Origin: Arminella tubonensis
GTDB taxonomy: Bacteria > Pseudomonadota > Alphaproteobacteria > Rhizobiales > Rhizobiaceae
Length of the DNA: 64,000 nucleotides
Direction of reading: 5' to 3'
NCBI RefSeq assembly: GCF_003240585.1
Contig: NZ_PCDP01000069.1
Coordinates: 1-64,000 of the forward strand
A model generated the notes under the pieces. That model saw only the letters and a list, made by a program, of their open reading frames with translations, was not told the DNA's origin and made no database searches. Positions 34,684-44,675 of the stretch are shown here, piece by piece. The translations under genes and the position numbers were made by a program. Each line of letters starts with the position of its first letter. The stretch's first letter is position 1.

Positions 34684-34743
34684 GGAGTGCATTGCGCACT
34701 CCCTCCCTTAGGCCGCCGAATGCCCGAACTGCTTTCGGCGGCC
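34684..34743 (+). terminator. Two hairpins after the binding-protein gene
   Basis: GGAGTGC/GCACTCC (34684-34690 and 34696-34702, five-base loop) and GGCCGCCGAA/TTCGGCGGCC (34711-34720 and 34734-34743), the latter followed by the pyrimidine-rich CTCTTTCTTTCTC. Such intercistronic structures stabilise binding-protein mRNA and reduce readthrough into permease genes. Confidence 0.6.
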
Positions 34744-34803
34744 CTCTTTCTTTCTCCGCCGGCTTTTTATCTCAGCTGCCTTGCAGCCATTCTCCCCGCA
34801 TGT

Positions 34804-34872
34804 GACAAGATTGGCTGCTTGCATCCGACAAGATTGGCTCCCTGCTTTAGACAAGATTGGTCCTTGCCATGG
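34804..34872 (+). repeat. Three tandem 23-bp repeats just before the permease start
   Basis: GACAAGATTGG occurs at 34804, 34827 and 34850, each beginning a 23-base unit with a related second half (CTGCTTGCATCC, CTCCCTGCTTTA, TCCTTGCCATGG). The last unit contains the ATG at 34869. No Shine-Dalgarno is visible before that ATG. Confidence 0.7.
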
Positions 34873-35741
34873 CGACGTTACACACCCGTTCTGCGGCCCG
34901 CCTGATGATGGCGCCGTCTGTTGTTCTTCTCTTCGCGTGGATGATCGTCCCGCTGGTGATGACGATCTATTTCTCGCTTTTGAACTACAACCTGCTCAAT
35001 CCCGGCGTCGAGACATGGGCCGGCCTGTCGAATTACTCCTACTTCCTGACTGACCCCGGCTTCTTTGCCGCACTGTTCAACACGATCGTGCTGGTGGTCG
35101 GCGTTCTGCTGATCACGATCATCGGCGGCATCGCCTTTGCGCTTCTGCTCGACCAGCCGATCTTCGGCCAGGGCATCGTGCGTATCCTGGTGATCTCGCC
35201 GTTCTTCGTCATGCCGACGGTTGCGGCGCTAGTCTGGAAGAACATGTTCATGAACCCGGTGAACGGGCTGTTTGCCTATATCGCCAAGATGTTCGGGGCA
35301 CAGCCGGTCGATTTCCTGGCGACCATGCCGCTGTTCTCGATCATCCTGATCGTCGCATGGCAGTGGCTGCCGTTTGCGACCCTGATCATGCTGACGTCGT
35401 TACAGTCGCTCGATGCGGAGCAGCAGGAAGCGGCCGAGATGGACGGGGCCGGAGTGATCTCGAAATTCATCTATATCATCCTGCCGCACATGGCCCGCGC
35501 CATCACCGTGGTCATTTTGATCCAGACGATCTTCCTGCTCTCGGTCTTTGCTGAAATCCTGGTGACGACAAACGGCGGTCCAGGCACAGACAGTACGAAC
35601 CTGACCTATCTGGTCTATGTCCAGGCACTGCTGCAGTTCGACATCGGTGGGGCATCCGCAGGCGGTATCGTCGCCGTGATCCTCGCCAATATCGTCGCGA
35701 TCTTCCTCGTCCGCATCGTCGGCAAGAATCTGGAGGCGTGA
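34869..35741 (+). CDS. smoF: Polyol ABC transporter permease 1
   Basis: A 290-residue inner-membrane protein of the MalF type with six hydrophobic segments, the first at about residues 14-35 (SVVLLFAWMIVPLVMTIYF). The EAA loop that docks on the ATPase is EQQEAAEMDGAGVISKFIYI (near 195). ATG 34869 lies in the third tandem repeat without a good ribosome site; a TTG at 34857 is an alternative. Three bases from the next permease gene, so co-translated. Confidence 0.92.
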   Translation: MATLHTRSAARLMMAPSVVLLFAWMIVPLVMTIYFSLLNYNLLNPGVETWAGLSNYSYFLTDPGFFAALFNTIVLVVGVLLITIIGGIAFALLLDQPIFGQGIVRILVISPFFVMPTVAALVWKNMFMNPVNGLFAYIAKMFGAQPVDFLATMPLFSIILIVAWQWLPFATLIMLTSLQSLDAEQQEAAEMDGAGVISKFIYIILPHMARAITVVILIQTIFLLSVFAEILVTTNGGPGTDSTNLTYLVYVQALLQFDIGGASAGGIVAVILANIVAIFLVRIVGKNLEA

Positions 35742-35744
35742 GCC

Positions 35745-36575
35745 ATGGCCCGCAATGTTTCAACACGACGCAAAGTGGTCATGACGGCGGTCGCGTGGGT
35801 CATCGCCATCCTGATCTTCTTCCCGATCCTCTGGATGTTCCTGACCAGCTTCAAATCCGAAGCCGATGCCATCGCTTCACCGCCGCAGTTCCTGTTCTTC
35901 CACTGGACGACGGAGAACTATGTCGAAGTGCAGTCGCGGTCGGACTATTTCCGTCACTTCTTCAATTCGGTCGTCATCTCCTTCGGGTCGACCCTTCTGG
36001 GTCTCCTGATTGCAGTTCCGGCCGCATGGGCGATGGCGTTCTCGCCGACCAAGCGCACCAAGGACGTCCTGATGTGGATGCTGTCCACGAAGATGATGCC
36101 TCCGGTCGGTGCGTTGATCCCGATCTACCTGATGTTCCGCAATACGGGCCTGCTCGATAGCCGCGTTGGCCTTGTCGTGGTGCTGACGCTGATCGACCTG
36201 CCGATCATCGTCTGGATGCTTTACACCTACTTCAAGGAAATTCCCGGCGAGATCCTCGAGGCGGCGCGAATGGACGGTGCGTCGCTCAGCAAGGAAATCA
36301 TCTACGTGCTGACGCCGATGGCGGTGCCGGGGATTGCCTCGACGTTGCTCCTCAACATCATCCTGGCTTGGAACGAAGCTTTCTGGACCCTCAATCTTAC
36401 CGCCTCGAAAGCGGCGCCGCTGACGGCCTTCATTGCCTCGTATTCCAGTCCCGAAGGCCTGTTCTACGCCAAGCTTTCGGCAGCATCCACCATGGCGATC
36501 GCTCCGATCCTGATCCTCGGCTGGTTCTCACAGAAACAACTCGTTCGCGGCCTCACCTTTGGCGCGGTTAAGTAA
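35745..36575 (+). CDS. smoG: Polyol ABC transporter permease 2
   Basis: A 276-residue MalG-type permease with six hydrophobic segments and the EAA loop EILEAARMDGASLSKEIIYV (near 170). It pairs with the upstream permease to form the membrane channel. ATG 35745 follows GTGAGCC directly after the previous stop; the ATPase gene starts 15 bp after its end with the ribosome site AAGGAAGAG. Confidence 0.92.
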   Translation: MARNVSTRRKVVMTAVAWVIAILIFFPILWMFLTSFKSEADAIASPPQFLFFHWTTENYVEVQSRSDYFRHFFNSVVISFGSTLLGLLIAVPAAWAMAFSPTKRTKDVLMWMLSTKMMPPVGALIPIYLMFRNTGLLDSRVGLVVVLTLIDLPIIVWMLYTYFKEIPGEILEAARMDGASLSKEIIYVLTPMAVPGIASTLLLNIILAWNEAFWTLNLTASKAAPLTAFIASYSSPEGLFYAKLSAASTMAIAPILILGWFSQKQLVRGLTFGAVK

Positions 36576-36590
36576 GCAAGGAAGAGAAAA

Positions 36591-37589
<999 letters not shown>

Positions 37590-37718
37590 ATTTCGACGTT
37601 TGGTCGCCCCGAGCTGCGGCTGAAACATACGATATCCGGGCACCTGGCCCGGGTAGATCATCAGGCGGATGGGCCCAAGACCATCTGGACCAAGGGACCT
37701 TTCAGAAGGACTGGAGAC

Positions 37719-39197
37719 ATGACGAAACTATCGCTGGCAACACTGAAAGAGGTGTCGGCAACGGCGGCGATACCTGGATATGACCGGTCATCGCTTACCC
37801 CTGGGATCGTGCACTTCGGCGTCGGCAATTTCCATCGCGCCCACCAAGCCATCTATCTCGACGATCTTTTCAACCTGGGCCAGGATCATGACTGGGCGAT
37901 CGTCGGTGCCGGTGTTCTCCCTTCCGATTCTGTTATGCGCGACAAGCTGGCGGCACAGGATTTTCTGACCACGGTCGTCGAACAGGACAACAACAGCACG
38001 TCTGCCCGCGTTACTGCGCCGATGATCGACATATTGCCGACTGGCGACGCCAAGACGATCATTGCGAAGCTCGCAGACCCGGCGATCCGTATCGTTTCGC
38101 TTACAATTACCGAGGGCGGTTATTTCATCGACGCATCGGGCAAGTTCAATCCGGCGCATCCGGCAATTGCCGCGGATGGGCAGAGCCCGTCCGAGCCGAA
38201 GACGGTATTCGGCCTCATCGTTGGCGGCCTCAAGGCGCGGCGCGACAAGGGCCTCGCTCCGTTCACCGTCATGTCCTGCGATAACATTCCACACAATGGC
38301 GGCGTTACGCTGGCTGCCGTGGTCGGGACGGCAAGGCTTTCTGATCCTGCTTTTGCGGACTGGATCAAGGCTAACGTCTCCTTCCCGAACGGCATGGTCG
38401 ACCGGATCACGCCTGCAACTGGCGCCCGAGAAATCGATCTTCTGAAGGACAACTTTAAGATCGAGGATAACTGGCCGGTCTATTGCGAAGAGTTCAAGCA
38501 GTGGGTGCTGGAGGACAAATTTCCGCTCGGGCGCCCGGCGCTCGAAAAGGTTGGTGTCACCTTCGTGAGCGACGTCGCTCCCTATGAGCATATGAAGATC
38601 CGTATCCTCAACGGTGGCCACGCGGCGATCGCCTATCCCTCAGCGCTGATGGACATTCACTTCGTCCACGACGCGATGGGCGATCCGCTCATCCGGGCTT
38701 TCCTCGCCAAGCTCGAGAACGAGGAGATCATTCCGATCGTCCCGCCGGTGCCGGACACCGTGCTGAAGGATTACTTCGCGATGATCGAGCATCGTCTTCT
38801 CAACCCGAAGATCGCCGATACGATCCCGCGTCTCGCCCAGGACGGGTCCAACCGTCAGCCGAAGTTCATCCTGCCATCGACCGGGGACCGGCTTGCTCGC
38901 AACGAGGATGTCATCGGCCTGTCGCTGGTCTCGGCGTTGTGGTGCCGCTACTTTGCAGGCACGACCGATAGCGGCAAGGAGATCGTGTTCAACGATGCCA
39001 GCGCCGACCGCCTGCATGCGGCCGCTCTCAAGGCCAAGACGGATCCAGCGGCCTTCCTGGTCTTTGAGGATATCTTTGGGACGGTTGCCAAGTCGGATCT
39101 CTTCCGCAAGCGCTTTGCCCAAGCGCTGAAGACTTTGTGGGCGAAGGGGACGCGCGAGACCTTGCAGCTATATCTCGACAACAAGCTGGCGGAATAG
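37719..39197 (+). CDS. mtlK: Mannitol 2-dehydrogenase-type polyol dehydrogenase
   Basis: A 492-residue long-chain polyol dehydrogenase, NAD-dependent and metal-free. Rossmann motif IVHFGVGNFHRAHQAIY (near 30), SLTITEGGYF, SCDNIPHNGGV and the catalytic block KIRILNGGHAAIAY (K-x4-N-x2-H, near 292). The family oxidises mannitol to fructose and often D-arabitol to D-xylulose or sorbitol to fructose. Placed directly after a polyol importer and before a pentulose kinase, so it likely produces the ketose the kinase uses. Full length. Ribosome site is GGAG before ATG 37719. Confidence 0.93.
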   Translation: MTKLSLATLKEVSATAAIPGYDRSSLTPGIVHFGVGNFHRAHQAIYLDDLFNLGQDHDWAIVGAGVLPSDSVMRDKLAAQDFLTTVVEQDNNSTSARVTAPMIDILPTGDAKTIIAKLADPAIRIVSLTITEGGYFIDASGKFNPAHPAIAADGQSPSEPKTVFGLIVGGLKARRDKGLAPFTVMSCDNIPHNGGVTLAAVVGTARLSDPAFADWIKANVSFPNGMVDRITPATGAREIDLLKDNFKIEDNWPVYCEEFKQWVLEDKFPLGRPALEKVGVTFVSDVAPYEHMKIRILNGGHAAIAYPSALMDIHFVHDAMGDPLIRAFLAKLENEEIIPIVPPVPDTVLKDYFAMIEHRLLNPKIADTIPRLAQDGSNRQPKFILPSTGDRLARNEDVIGLSLVSALWCRYFAGTTDSGKEIVFNDASADRLHAAALKAKTDPAAFLVFEDIFGTVAKSDLFRKRFAQALKTLWAKGTRETLQLYLDNKLAE

Positions 39198-39235
39198 CCG
39201 CCCACATCACGACATGATTTCAGGTTGGATCGGCA

Positions 39236-39928
39236 ATGGCTGATGCGGAATACGGGCTCGTCATCTTCGACTGCGACGGCGTCCTTGTCGACAGCGAGCC
39301 GCTTTCCATCAGCGTGCTGGTAAAGGCGATGCGCGATTCGGGGGTCGAGATCGACGAGGAGGGTGCCTACAAGCGCTTCCTCGGCAAGAGCCTTGCGACA
39401 TTGATCGACACGCTGGAGACCGAATTCAACGTTTTTGCCAGCCAGGAATTTCTCGACGGCATCCGCAACGATCTTTATGCGCGTTTTCGCACTGAGCTAA
39501 AGCCTATTGCGGGCGTAGCCGAGACCCTCGATGCGCTGGATATTCCGCGCTGCGTCGCCTCTTCGAGCCAGTTGGAGCGCATCCGGCTTTCGCTCGGCCT
39601 GACCGGGCTTCTCGATCGGCTGGAGCCGCATATCTTCAGCGCGAGCATGGTCAAGCGTGGCAAACCGGCTCCCGACCTGTTCCTGCATGCCGCCCGCGAG
39701 ATGGGCGTTGCGCCCGCGCGCTGCGTCGTCGTTGAAGACAGTCCTGCCGGAATTACCGCTGCTCGGGCAGCAGGCATGACCGTTTTTGCCTTTACCGGCG
39801 GCTCGCACGCGCATTCGGCGCACTATCACGCTGAACTCGACCAGCTTTCGCCCGAAGTGGTGTTTGACGCCATGCCGGATTTGATACACCTTGTCCGAAA
39901 ACGAAGAACGGACGGGGCTCATACTTGA
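39236..39928 (+). CDS. HAD-superfamily sugar-phosphate phosphatase-like hydrolase
   Basis: A 230-residue HAD subfamily I hydrolase (beta-phosphoglucomutase/GPH-like). Motif I VIFDCDGVLVDSEP (nucleophile Asp near 11), motif II CVASSSQ, motif III KRGKPAPDLF and motif IV VVEDSPAGI. The helical cap comes between motifs I and II. It resembles YfbT/RbtT-like or 2-deoxyglucose-6-phosphatase-like proteins. It lies between the dehydrogenase and kinase of a polyol pathway, where it could remove dead-end sugar phosphates. Its stop overlaps the kinase ATG by one base (TGATG). Confidence 0.9.
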   Translation: MADAEYGLVIFDCDGVLVDSEPLSISVLVKAMRDSGVEIDEEGAYKRFLGKSLATLIDTLETEFNVFASQEFLDGIRNDLYARFRTELKPIAGVAETLDALDIPRCVASSSQLERIRLSLGLTGLLDRLEPHIFSASMVKRGKPAPDLFLHAAREMGVAPARCVVVEDSPAGITAARAAGMTVFAFTGGSHAHSAHYHAELDQLSPEVVFDAMPDLIHLVRKRRTDGAHT

Positions 39929-41511
39929 TGCGTGATCACGTGGTTGCGGTCGATGTCGGCACGGGCAGCGCGCGCGCGGCCGTTTTCGACCGAGCCGGGC
40001 TGATGCTCGGCAAGGGCGAGCATCCGATCATCATGAATCGCCCCCGGGAAAACCACGCCGAGCACAGTTCCGAAGATATATGGTCGGCGGTGTGCGTTGC
40101 CGTCAGGGCGGCGCGGCAGGCGTCCGGGGTTGCGGCATCGGCGGTCGGCGCCATCGGCTTTGACGCCACCTGCTCCCTGGTCGTTCGTGATGTCGACGCC
40201 CGGCCGCTCACGGTTTCGACCGGCGGCGAAACGCGCTTCGACACGATCGTCTGGCTTGACCACAGGGCTCTCGAGGAGGCTGATTTCTGCACCGCGACCA
40301 AGCATCCGGTTCTGGAATACTCCGGTCACTTCATGTCGCCGGAAATGGAAATGCCGAAGCTGATGTGGCTGAAGAAGAACCTGCCGCAGAGCTGGGCGAA
40401 GGCCGGTTATTTCTTCGATCTCGCCGATTTCCTGACGTGGAAGGCAACAGGGTCGATTGCCCGGTCGCGCTGCACGCTGACCGCCAAATGGAACTATCTC
40501 GCTCACCACAATCCCGGCTGGCAGTCCGATTTCCTGGAGCGGATCGGTCTTTCCGATCTGCGTGAGCGTGGTCATCTGCCCGAGGAAACTGTGCCTGTCG
40601 GTGGGAGCATCGGCACGCTGACGCCACAGGCTGCAGAGGAGCTGGGGCTCGACCGCGAGTGCCGCGTTTCATCAGGCATGATCGACGCCTTTGCCGGTGC
40701 ACTCGGGGCTCTTGGCGGCTATGCCGGCGATCCAGCAGGTCTCGAGCGGCAGCTGGCTTTGATTGCCGGCACGTCCAGCTGCATCATCGCCTTTTCGCAG
40801 GAACGGAAGAAAAGCACCGGGATGTGGGGTCCCTATTATGAGGCCGGCTTCCCGAATGCATGGCTGGTGGAGGCGGGGCAGTCTGCGACCGGGGCGTTGC
40901 TCGATCACATCGTGCGGATGCATGCCGCTGGCGGCGAGCCGACGGCGGCACTGCATCTGAGGATCGTTGCTCGAATTGGAGAGTTGCGCGCCGTGGAAGG
41001 CGATGCGTTCGGCGAGCGCATCCATGTGCTGCCGGACTTTCACGGAAATCGCTCGCCGCTCGCCGATCCACATGCGGTCGGCGTCATCAGCGGATTGACG
41101 CTCGACAGCTCGTTCGACGGGCTTTGCCGGCTCTACTGGCGAACGAGCGTCGCTATCGCGCTCGGCATCCGCCACATTCTCGAGAGGATGCACGAGTTCG
41201 GCTATGTTCCCGATACGCTCCACGTGGCAGGTGGGCATGTCAAGAACGCGGTCCTGATGGAGCTTTATTCCGACGTGACCGGCTGCAAGGTCATCGTACC
41301 GAAGATGAATGAGGCGGTTCTGCTCGGAACCGCGCTCGCTGCCGCGGTTGCCAGTGGCTTACACAAAGATCTGGCATCGGCGGGGGCTGCGATGTATCCG
41401 GGCGGGCACGAACGCCTTCCGGACCTCCGCAAGAAGACCCTGTACGACCGCGACTACCGACGCTTCCTGGCGATGTACAGACACCGTTCCGAGCTCGAGA
41501 GGATGGAATAG
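39928..41511 (+). CDS. FGGY-family pentulose kinase (D-ribulokinase-like)
   Basis: A 527-residue sugar kinase. N-lobe phosphate motif VAVDVGTGSARAAVFD, GFDATCSLVVRD (near 75), and WLDHRALEEAD; C-lobe FGGY motifs GTSSCIIAFS, LPDFHGNRSPLADP and LHVAGGHVKNAVLMELY. The GFDATCSL and HGNRSP patterns place it with D-ribulokinases of the FGGY/YDR109c group rather than xylulokinases. ATG 39928 shares a base with the previous stop. It would phosphorylate the ketopentose made by the dehydrogenase; ribitol or arabitol as starting polyol is inference. Confidence 0.88.
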   Translation: MRDHVVAVDVGTGSARAAVFDRAGLMLGKGEHPIIMNRPRENHAEHSSEDIWSAVCVAVRAARQASGVAASAVGAIGFDATCSLVVRDVDARPLTVSTGGETRFDTIVWLDHRALEEADFCTATKHPVLEYSGHFMSPEMEMPKLMWLKKNLPQSWAKAGYFFDLADFLTWKATGSIARSRCTLTAKWNYLAHHNPGWQSDFLERIGLSDLRERGHLPEETVPVGGSIGTLTPQAAEELGLDRECRVSSGMIDAFAGALGALGGYAGDPAGLERQLALIAGTSSCIIAFSQERKKSTGMWGPYYEAGFPNAWLVEAGQSATGALLDHIVRMHAAGGEPTAALHLRIVARIGELRAVEGDAFGERIHVLPDFHGNRSPLADPHAVGVISGLTLDSSFDGLCRLYWRTSVAIALGIRHILERMHEFGYVPDTLHVAGGHVKNAVLMELYSDVTGCKVIVPKMNEAVLLGTALAAAVASGLHKDLASAGAAMYPGGHERLPDLRKKTLYDRDYRRFLAMYRHRSELERME

Positions 41512-41518
41512 CGATTGC

Positions 41519-42370
41519 TTACCGAAGCGGGGCGTCGGCGAACATGCCTTCCAGCTCCGCAATCCGTCGTCCACGCGTTTCCCCGTCCTGACCGGCCGAA
41601 TGAAAGACGGCGGCGGCAAAGAACTCCAGAAGCGCAGTCATTGCCGAATGGTTCTCGCGATTGCCCACACGTGAGGGTGGCAGGGATAGGGTGATATTGG
41701 CGAACTCGTGGGCCCACTCCGTGTATTGGCTCGTGATCAGCAGGACCTTATAACCGGCACGTCGCGCGGAGCGCGCAAGCAGACGCGATTTGGCGAAGCG
41801 GTGCGAATCGACGATCACCAGCAGCGAATCGGTCGTCTCGTGACACAAAAGTTCGACATAGCTGCCGCTCGCGCCGCCGGCAAACTGCACGTGATCGCGG
41901 GCCAACCCGAGATGGTCGCTGAATTGGTAGCCGAGACAGGCGGTGCCTTGATGTGAGGCGACGAACACTTCATTGGCGGCGAGGACGGCGGCGACTGCGT
42001 CGCGCCATTGCGGCTGAGCCGCCAGGTTGTAGATATAGTGCAGCATCTCGACCTGTTCGGACATGAGGCCGGCAAGCGGACGTCCTTCGGCAACATCCTT
42101 CCGCAATTGCTCGATTGCGTCCGGAAGCTGCGATGTACCCGGCGGCACGGTTTCCCGCAGATGCACCTTGATACCGTCAAGACCTTGATAGCCCAAGGCA
42201 CGCAGGAACCGGCCGACCGTCATGGGGCTTAGTTCCAGTCGATCTGCAACCGACGACGCGGTTTCAAACGGAAGCTCGTTCAGATGGTCCGAGAAATACC
42301 GTGCGATGCGACGCTCCGCAGGGGTTCCCGATTTCATGTATTGCTTGAGCTTCTGGCCTAGGTCTTCCAA
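41519..42370 (-). CDS. RpiR/MurR-family transcriptional regulator
   Basis: A 283-residue regulator: HTH_6 domain (RIARYFSDHLNELPFETASS, SPMTVGRFLRALGY, residues 21-65) and a SIS sugar-phosphate-binding domain (ANEVFVASHQGTACLGYQ, SLLVIVDSHRFAKS, YKVLLITSQYTEWA). It is convergent with the kinase gene with a seven-base gap and is thus the second candidate regulator of the polyol cluster besides the SorC protein. Upstream, 42371-42619 is AT-rich and gene-free. Confidence 0.92.
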   Translation of the reverse strand: MEDLGQKLKQYMKSGTPAERRIARYFSDHLNELPFETASSVADRLELSPMTVGRFLRALGYQGLDGIKVHLRETVPPGTSQLPDAIEQLRKDVAEGRPLAGLMSEQVEMLHYIYNLAAQPQWRDAVAAVLAANEVFVASHQGTACLGYQFSDHLGLARDHVQFAGGASGSYVELLCHETTDSLLVIVDSHRFAKSRLLARSARRAGYKVLLITSQYTEWAHEFANITLSLPPSRVGNRENHSAMTALLEFFAAAVFHSAGQDGETRGRRIAELEGMFADAPLR

Positions 42371-42619
42371 ATTTGCCTCGCTGATGTTTCACCTAGTGAG
42401 CGACCCGGTACAACTCATAGACAATCGGGGCGGGCGAAGGTGATTCGAAACTGCTTCTCAGGTCTAAGTTGTTATTTTTTATAGCAGCTCAATATATATT
42501 AGGGTGTCCTTCTTTACAACAATTCACTTGCGTCTTTTGCGGTGCATCAGGTGCTTGCCGGCTTGCGGACAATACTATCCAGCCTTACATCCTGAGCGAC
42601 GTCCAAGGAGAAGCCGCGC

Positions 42620-43345
42620 ATGATTATCGAAGCTGCACGTCTGGCGGTTGCCAATCTACTTGCGCCGGAAACGCGCGCAGTCTTCTGGAAAGTACTCGGC
42701 ATAACGCTTCTGGTTCTCGTCGGCTTGTGGCTGGCGCTACACGGCGCCTTCAATTCATTCGCCCTGCCATGGCTCCAGGCATTTTTCCCGGATATTCCCA
42801 GTTGGGTCGGCTGGCTGGCTTATGCCTTTGCCGTAGTGGCAGGGTTCGGACTTGCGATCAGTCTGTCACTGCTGCTTTCGCCGGTGACGGCGCTGATCGC
42901 CGGGCTCTTTCTCGATGATGTTGCCGAGGTGGTAGAGCAACGCGACTATTCGGGTGATGCGCCAGGGCGAGCGATGCCCTTTGGTCCGGCGATGGTAAGT
43001 TCGCTTAAATTTCTCTTTGTGGTTGTCATCGGAAATATTTTCGCTCTCATTCTACTCTTCGTACCTGTCGTCAACCTTGCCGCCTTCTTCATGGTCAATG
43101 GTTATTTGCTCGGCCGCGAATTCTTCGAGTTTGCCGCGATGCGCTTCCGCCCGCCTGATGAGGCGAGGCTATTTCGTGCCAAACACGGATCGACGGTTTT
43201 TCTCGGTGGTCTGCTGATTTCAGCGTTTCTGGCTATTCCGATCGTCAACCTTTTGACGCCGTTCTTCGCGGCGGCGATGATGGTGCATCTTCACAAGCTG
43301 CTCAGCCGCAAGGATCCGTCATTCTCCGAGAATCTTCGCCGGTAG
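42620..43345 (+). CDS. EI24/CysZ-like membrane protein
   Basis: A 241-residue inner-membrane protein with about four to six hydrophobic segments (for example LGITLLVLVGLWLALHGAF near 27). GRAMPFGPAMVSSLKFLF and NGYLLGREFFEFAAMR are typical of the EI24/CysZ (former DUF540) family, sulfate-uptake or membrane proteins. No cys genes adjoin it, so sulfate transport is only a suggestion. Ribosome site AAGGAG precedes ATG 42620. Its last 27 bases overlap the end of nth on the other strand. Confidence 0.85.
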   Translation: MIIEAARLAVANLLAPETRAVFWKVLGITLLVLVGLWLALHGAFNSFALPWLQAFFPDIPSWVGWLAYAFAVVAGFGLAISLSLLLSPVTALIAGLFLDDVAEVVEQRDYSGDAPGRAMPFGPAMVSSLKFLFVVVIGNIFALILLFVPVVNLAAFFMVNGYLLGREFFEFAAMRFRPPDEARLFRAKHGSTVFLGGLLISAFLAIPIVNLLTPFFAAAMMVHLHKLLSRKDPSFSENLRR

Positions 43346-44086
43346 CTCGACGAGGGGTGCTGGAATATCGCAGGTCTTTTCCGGCGAGCGACAGAGATCC
43401 GCGATGACGCAGTGTTCGCATTCCGGTTTCCGCGCCTTGCAGCAGTAGCGCCCGTGCAGGATCAGCCAGTGATGAGCGTGGTAGAGGTAGCGGTCGGGGA
43501 TAACCTGCATCAGCCGCTGCTCGACTTCGTCTGGTGTCTTGCCCGGCGCGAGCCCAATGCGGTTGGCAATGCGGAAGATGTGGGTGTCAACCGCAAGCGT
43601 CGACTGACCGAAGGCCATCGAGAGCACGACATTGGCAGTCTTCCGCCCGACGCCCGGCAGCGTCATCAGTCCCTCGCGCGTCTGGGGCACTTCGCCGTCA
43701 AAATCCTGGAGCAGCTTGGCTGATAGCGCGACGACATTCTTCGCCTTGTTCCTGTAAAGGCCGATCGTCTTGATGAAGTCGCGAATGCGCTCTTCGCCGA
43801 GATCGAGCATCTTCTGCGGCGTGTCGGCCGCAGCGAAAAGGGCGCGGGTCGCCTTGTTGACACCTACGTCGGTCGCCTGTGCCGAGAGCGCCACGGCGAC
43901 CACGAGCGTGAAGGGATTGATGTGCTCGAGCTCGCCCTTTGGCTCCGGGCGCTGGAGCGAGAAGCGCCGGAATATCTCATCGATTTCCGCCTTCGAATAA
44001 ATGCTGCGAAAGGCGGGCTTGCGACCTGTCGCCACATTTGACTTTTTCACGGTTTGGGTGCTGGATTTGCTTCTGGGGTTTGCCAT
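43319..44086 (-). CDS. nth: Endonuclease III, base-excision DNA glycosylase/AP lyase
   Basis: A 255-residue enzyme removing oxidised pyrimidines. Helix-hairpin-helix MTLPGVGRKTANVVLSMAF with the catalytic Lys (near 155), the catalytic Asp in LAVDTHIFRIANRIG and the Fe4S4 loop with CKARKPECEHCVIADLC. I chose ATG 44086 (MANPRSKSS); the frame is open to 44206 but runs through the divergent DUF2244 gene. The N-terminus is longer and more basic than the E. coli enzyme, common in rhizobia. The ATG overlaps, base for base, a possible ATG of the opposite gene. Confidence 0.95.
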   Translation of the reverse strand: MANPRSKSSTQTVKKSNVATGRKPAFRSIYSKAEIDEIFRRFSLQRPEPKGELEHINPFTLVVAVALSAQATDVGVNKATRALFAAADTPQKMLDLGEERIRDFIKTIGLYRNKAKNVVALSAKLLQDFDGEVPQTREGLMTLPGVGRKTANVVLSMAFGQSTLAVDTHIFRIANRIGLAPGKTPDEVEQRLMQVIPDRYLYHAHHWLILHGRYCCKARKPECEHCVIADLCRSPEKTCDIPAPLVELPAKILGE

Positions 44087-44108
44087 GAACGACCTATACT
44101 CAAGTCCT

Positions 44109-44606
44109 ATGACAGAACGCAACGGCGATACACAGAGCGAAAAGCCGGTGTTTGCGGCAGAGCTTTTTCCCCATCGTTCGCTCGGGCGAAAGGGGTTCAA
44201 GGTCATGCTGGCATTGGCAGGTGTCGTTTGCCTGTTTTATGGCGGGCTCTTCATGGAAAAGGGTGCCTGGCCGATCGGAATTTTCTTCGGGTTCGATTTC
44301 CTGCTGCTCTATGGCGCATTCTGGTTGAACTACCGCTCCGGCCGCGTGCGGGAGGAGGTGACGGTTTCACGGACCGACGTTTCCGTTCGCAAGTTCTCGC
44401 CTTCCGGCCGGATGGTCGAGCATCGGTTCAACCCGTTCTGGGCGCGGTTCCAGGTGCTGCGACGCAAGGGGGTCGGCATCTGGTCGATGCGTATCCAGGG
44501 CGAGGGGCGGAAGACGGAAATCGGCTCATTCCTCAATCCCGAGGACCGTGAGAGCTTCGCCAAGGCATTCACGGGCGCGCTTGCCACAGTTAAGCGGCGA
44601 ATTTAG
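44109..44606 (+). CDS. DUF2244 family membrane protein
   Basis: A 165-residue protein with two adjacent transmembrane segments (about 34-70; VMLALAGVVCLFYGGLF and IGIFFGFDFLLLYGAFW) and a C-terminal cytoplasmic domain (WARFQVLRRKGVGIWSMRI, IGSFLNPEDRESFAKAF), the DUF2244 plan. Function unknown. ATG 44109 gives the usual N-terminus; ATG 44085 is in frame and would overlap the nth start. Divergent from nth, so the two must share a very short control region or each use promoters inside the other gene. Confidence 0.85.
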   Translation: MTERNGDTQSEKPVFAAELFPHRSLGRKGFKVMLALAGVVCLFYGGLFMEKGAWPIGIFFGFDFLLLYGAFWLNYRSGRVREEVTVSRTDVSVRKFSPSGRMVEHRFNPFWARFQVLRRKGVGIWSMRIQGEGRKTEIGSFLNPEDRESFAKAFTGALATVKRRI

Positions 44607-44675
44607 TTGGTTGTGCAAGAAATGGGTGGCAACCTGCGGCCCGAATGATCATCTTCGGGTCAAAGGAGAAAGATC

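Noticed and set aside
34804..34872. Possible CRISPR-like array (three equal-spaced repeats)
   Set aside because: Units of 23 bp with only 12-bp related remainders and no cas genes; this is a simple tandem repeat.
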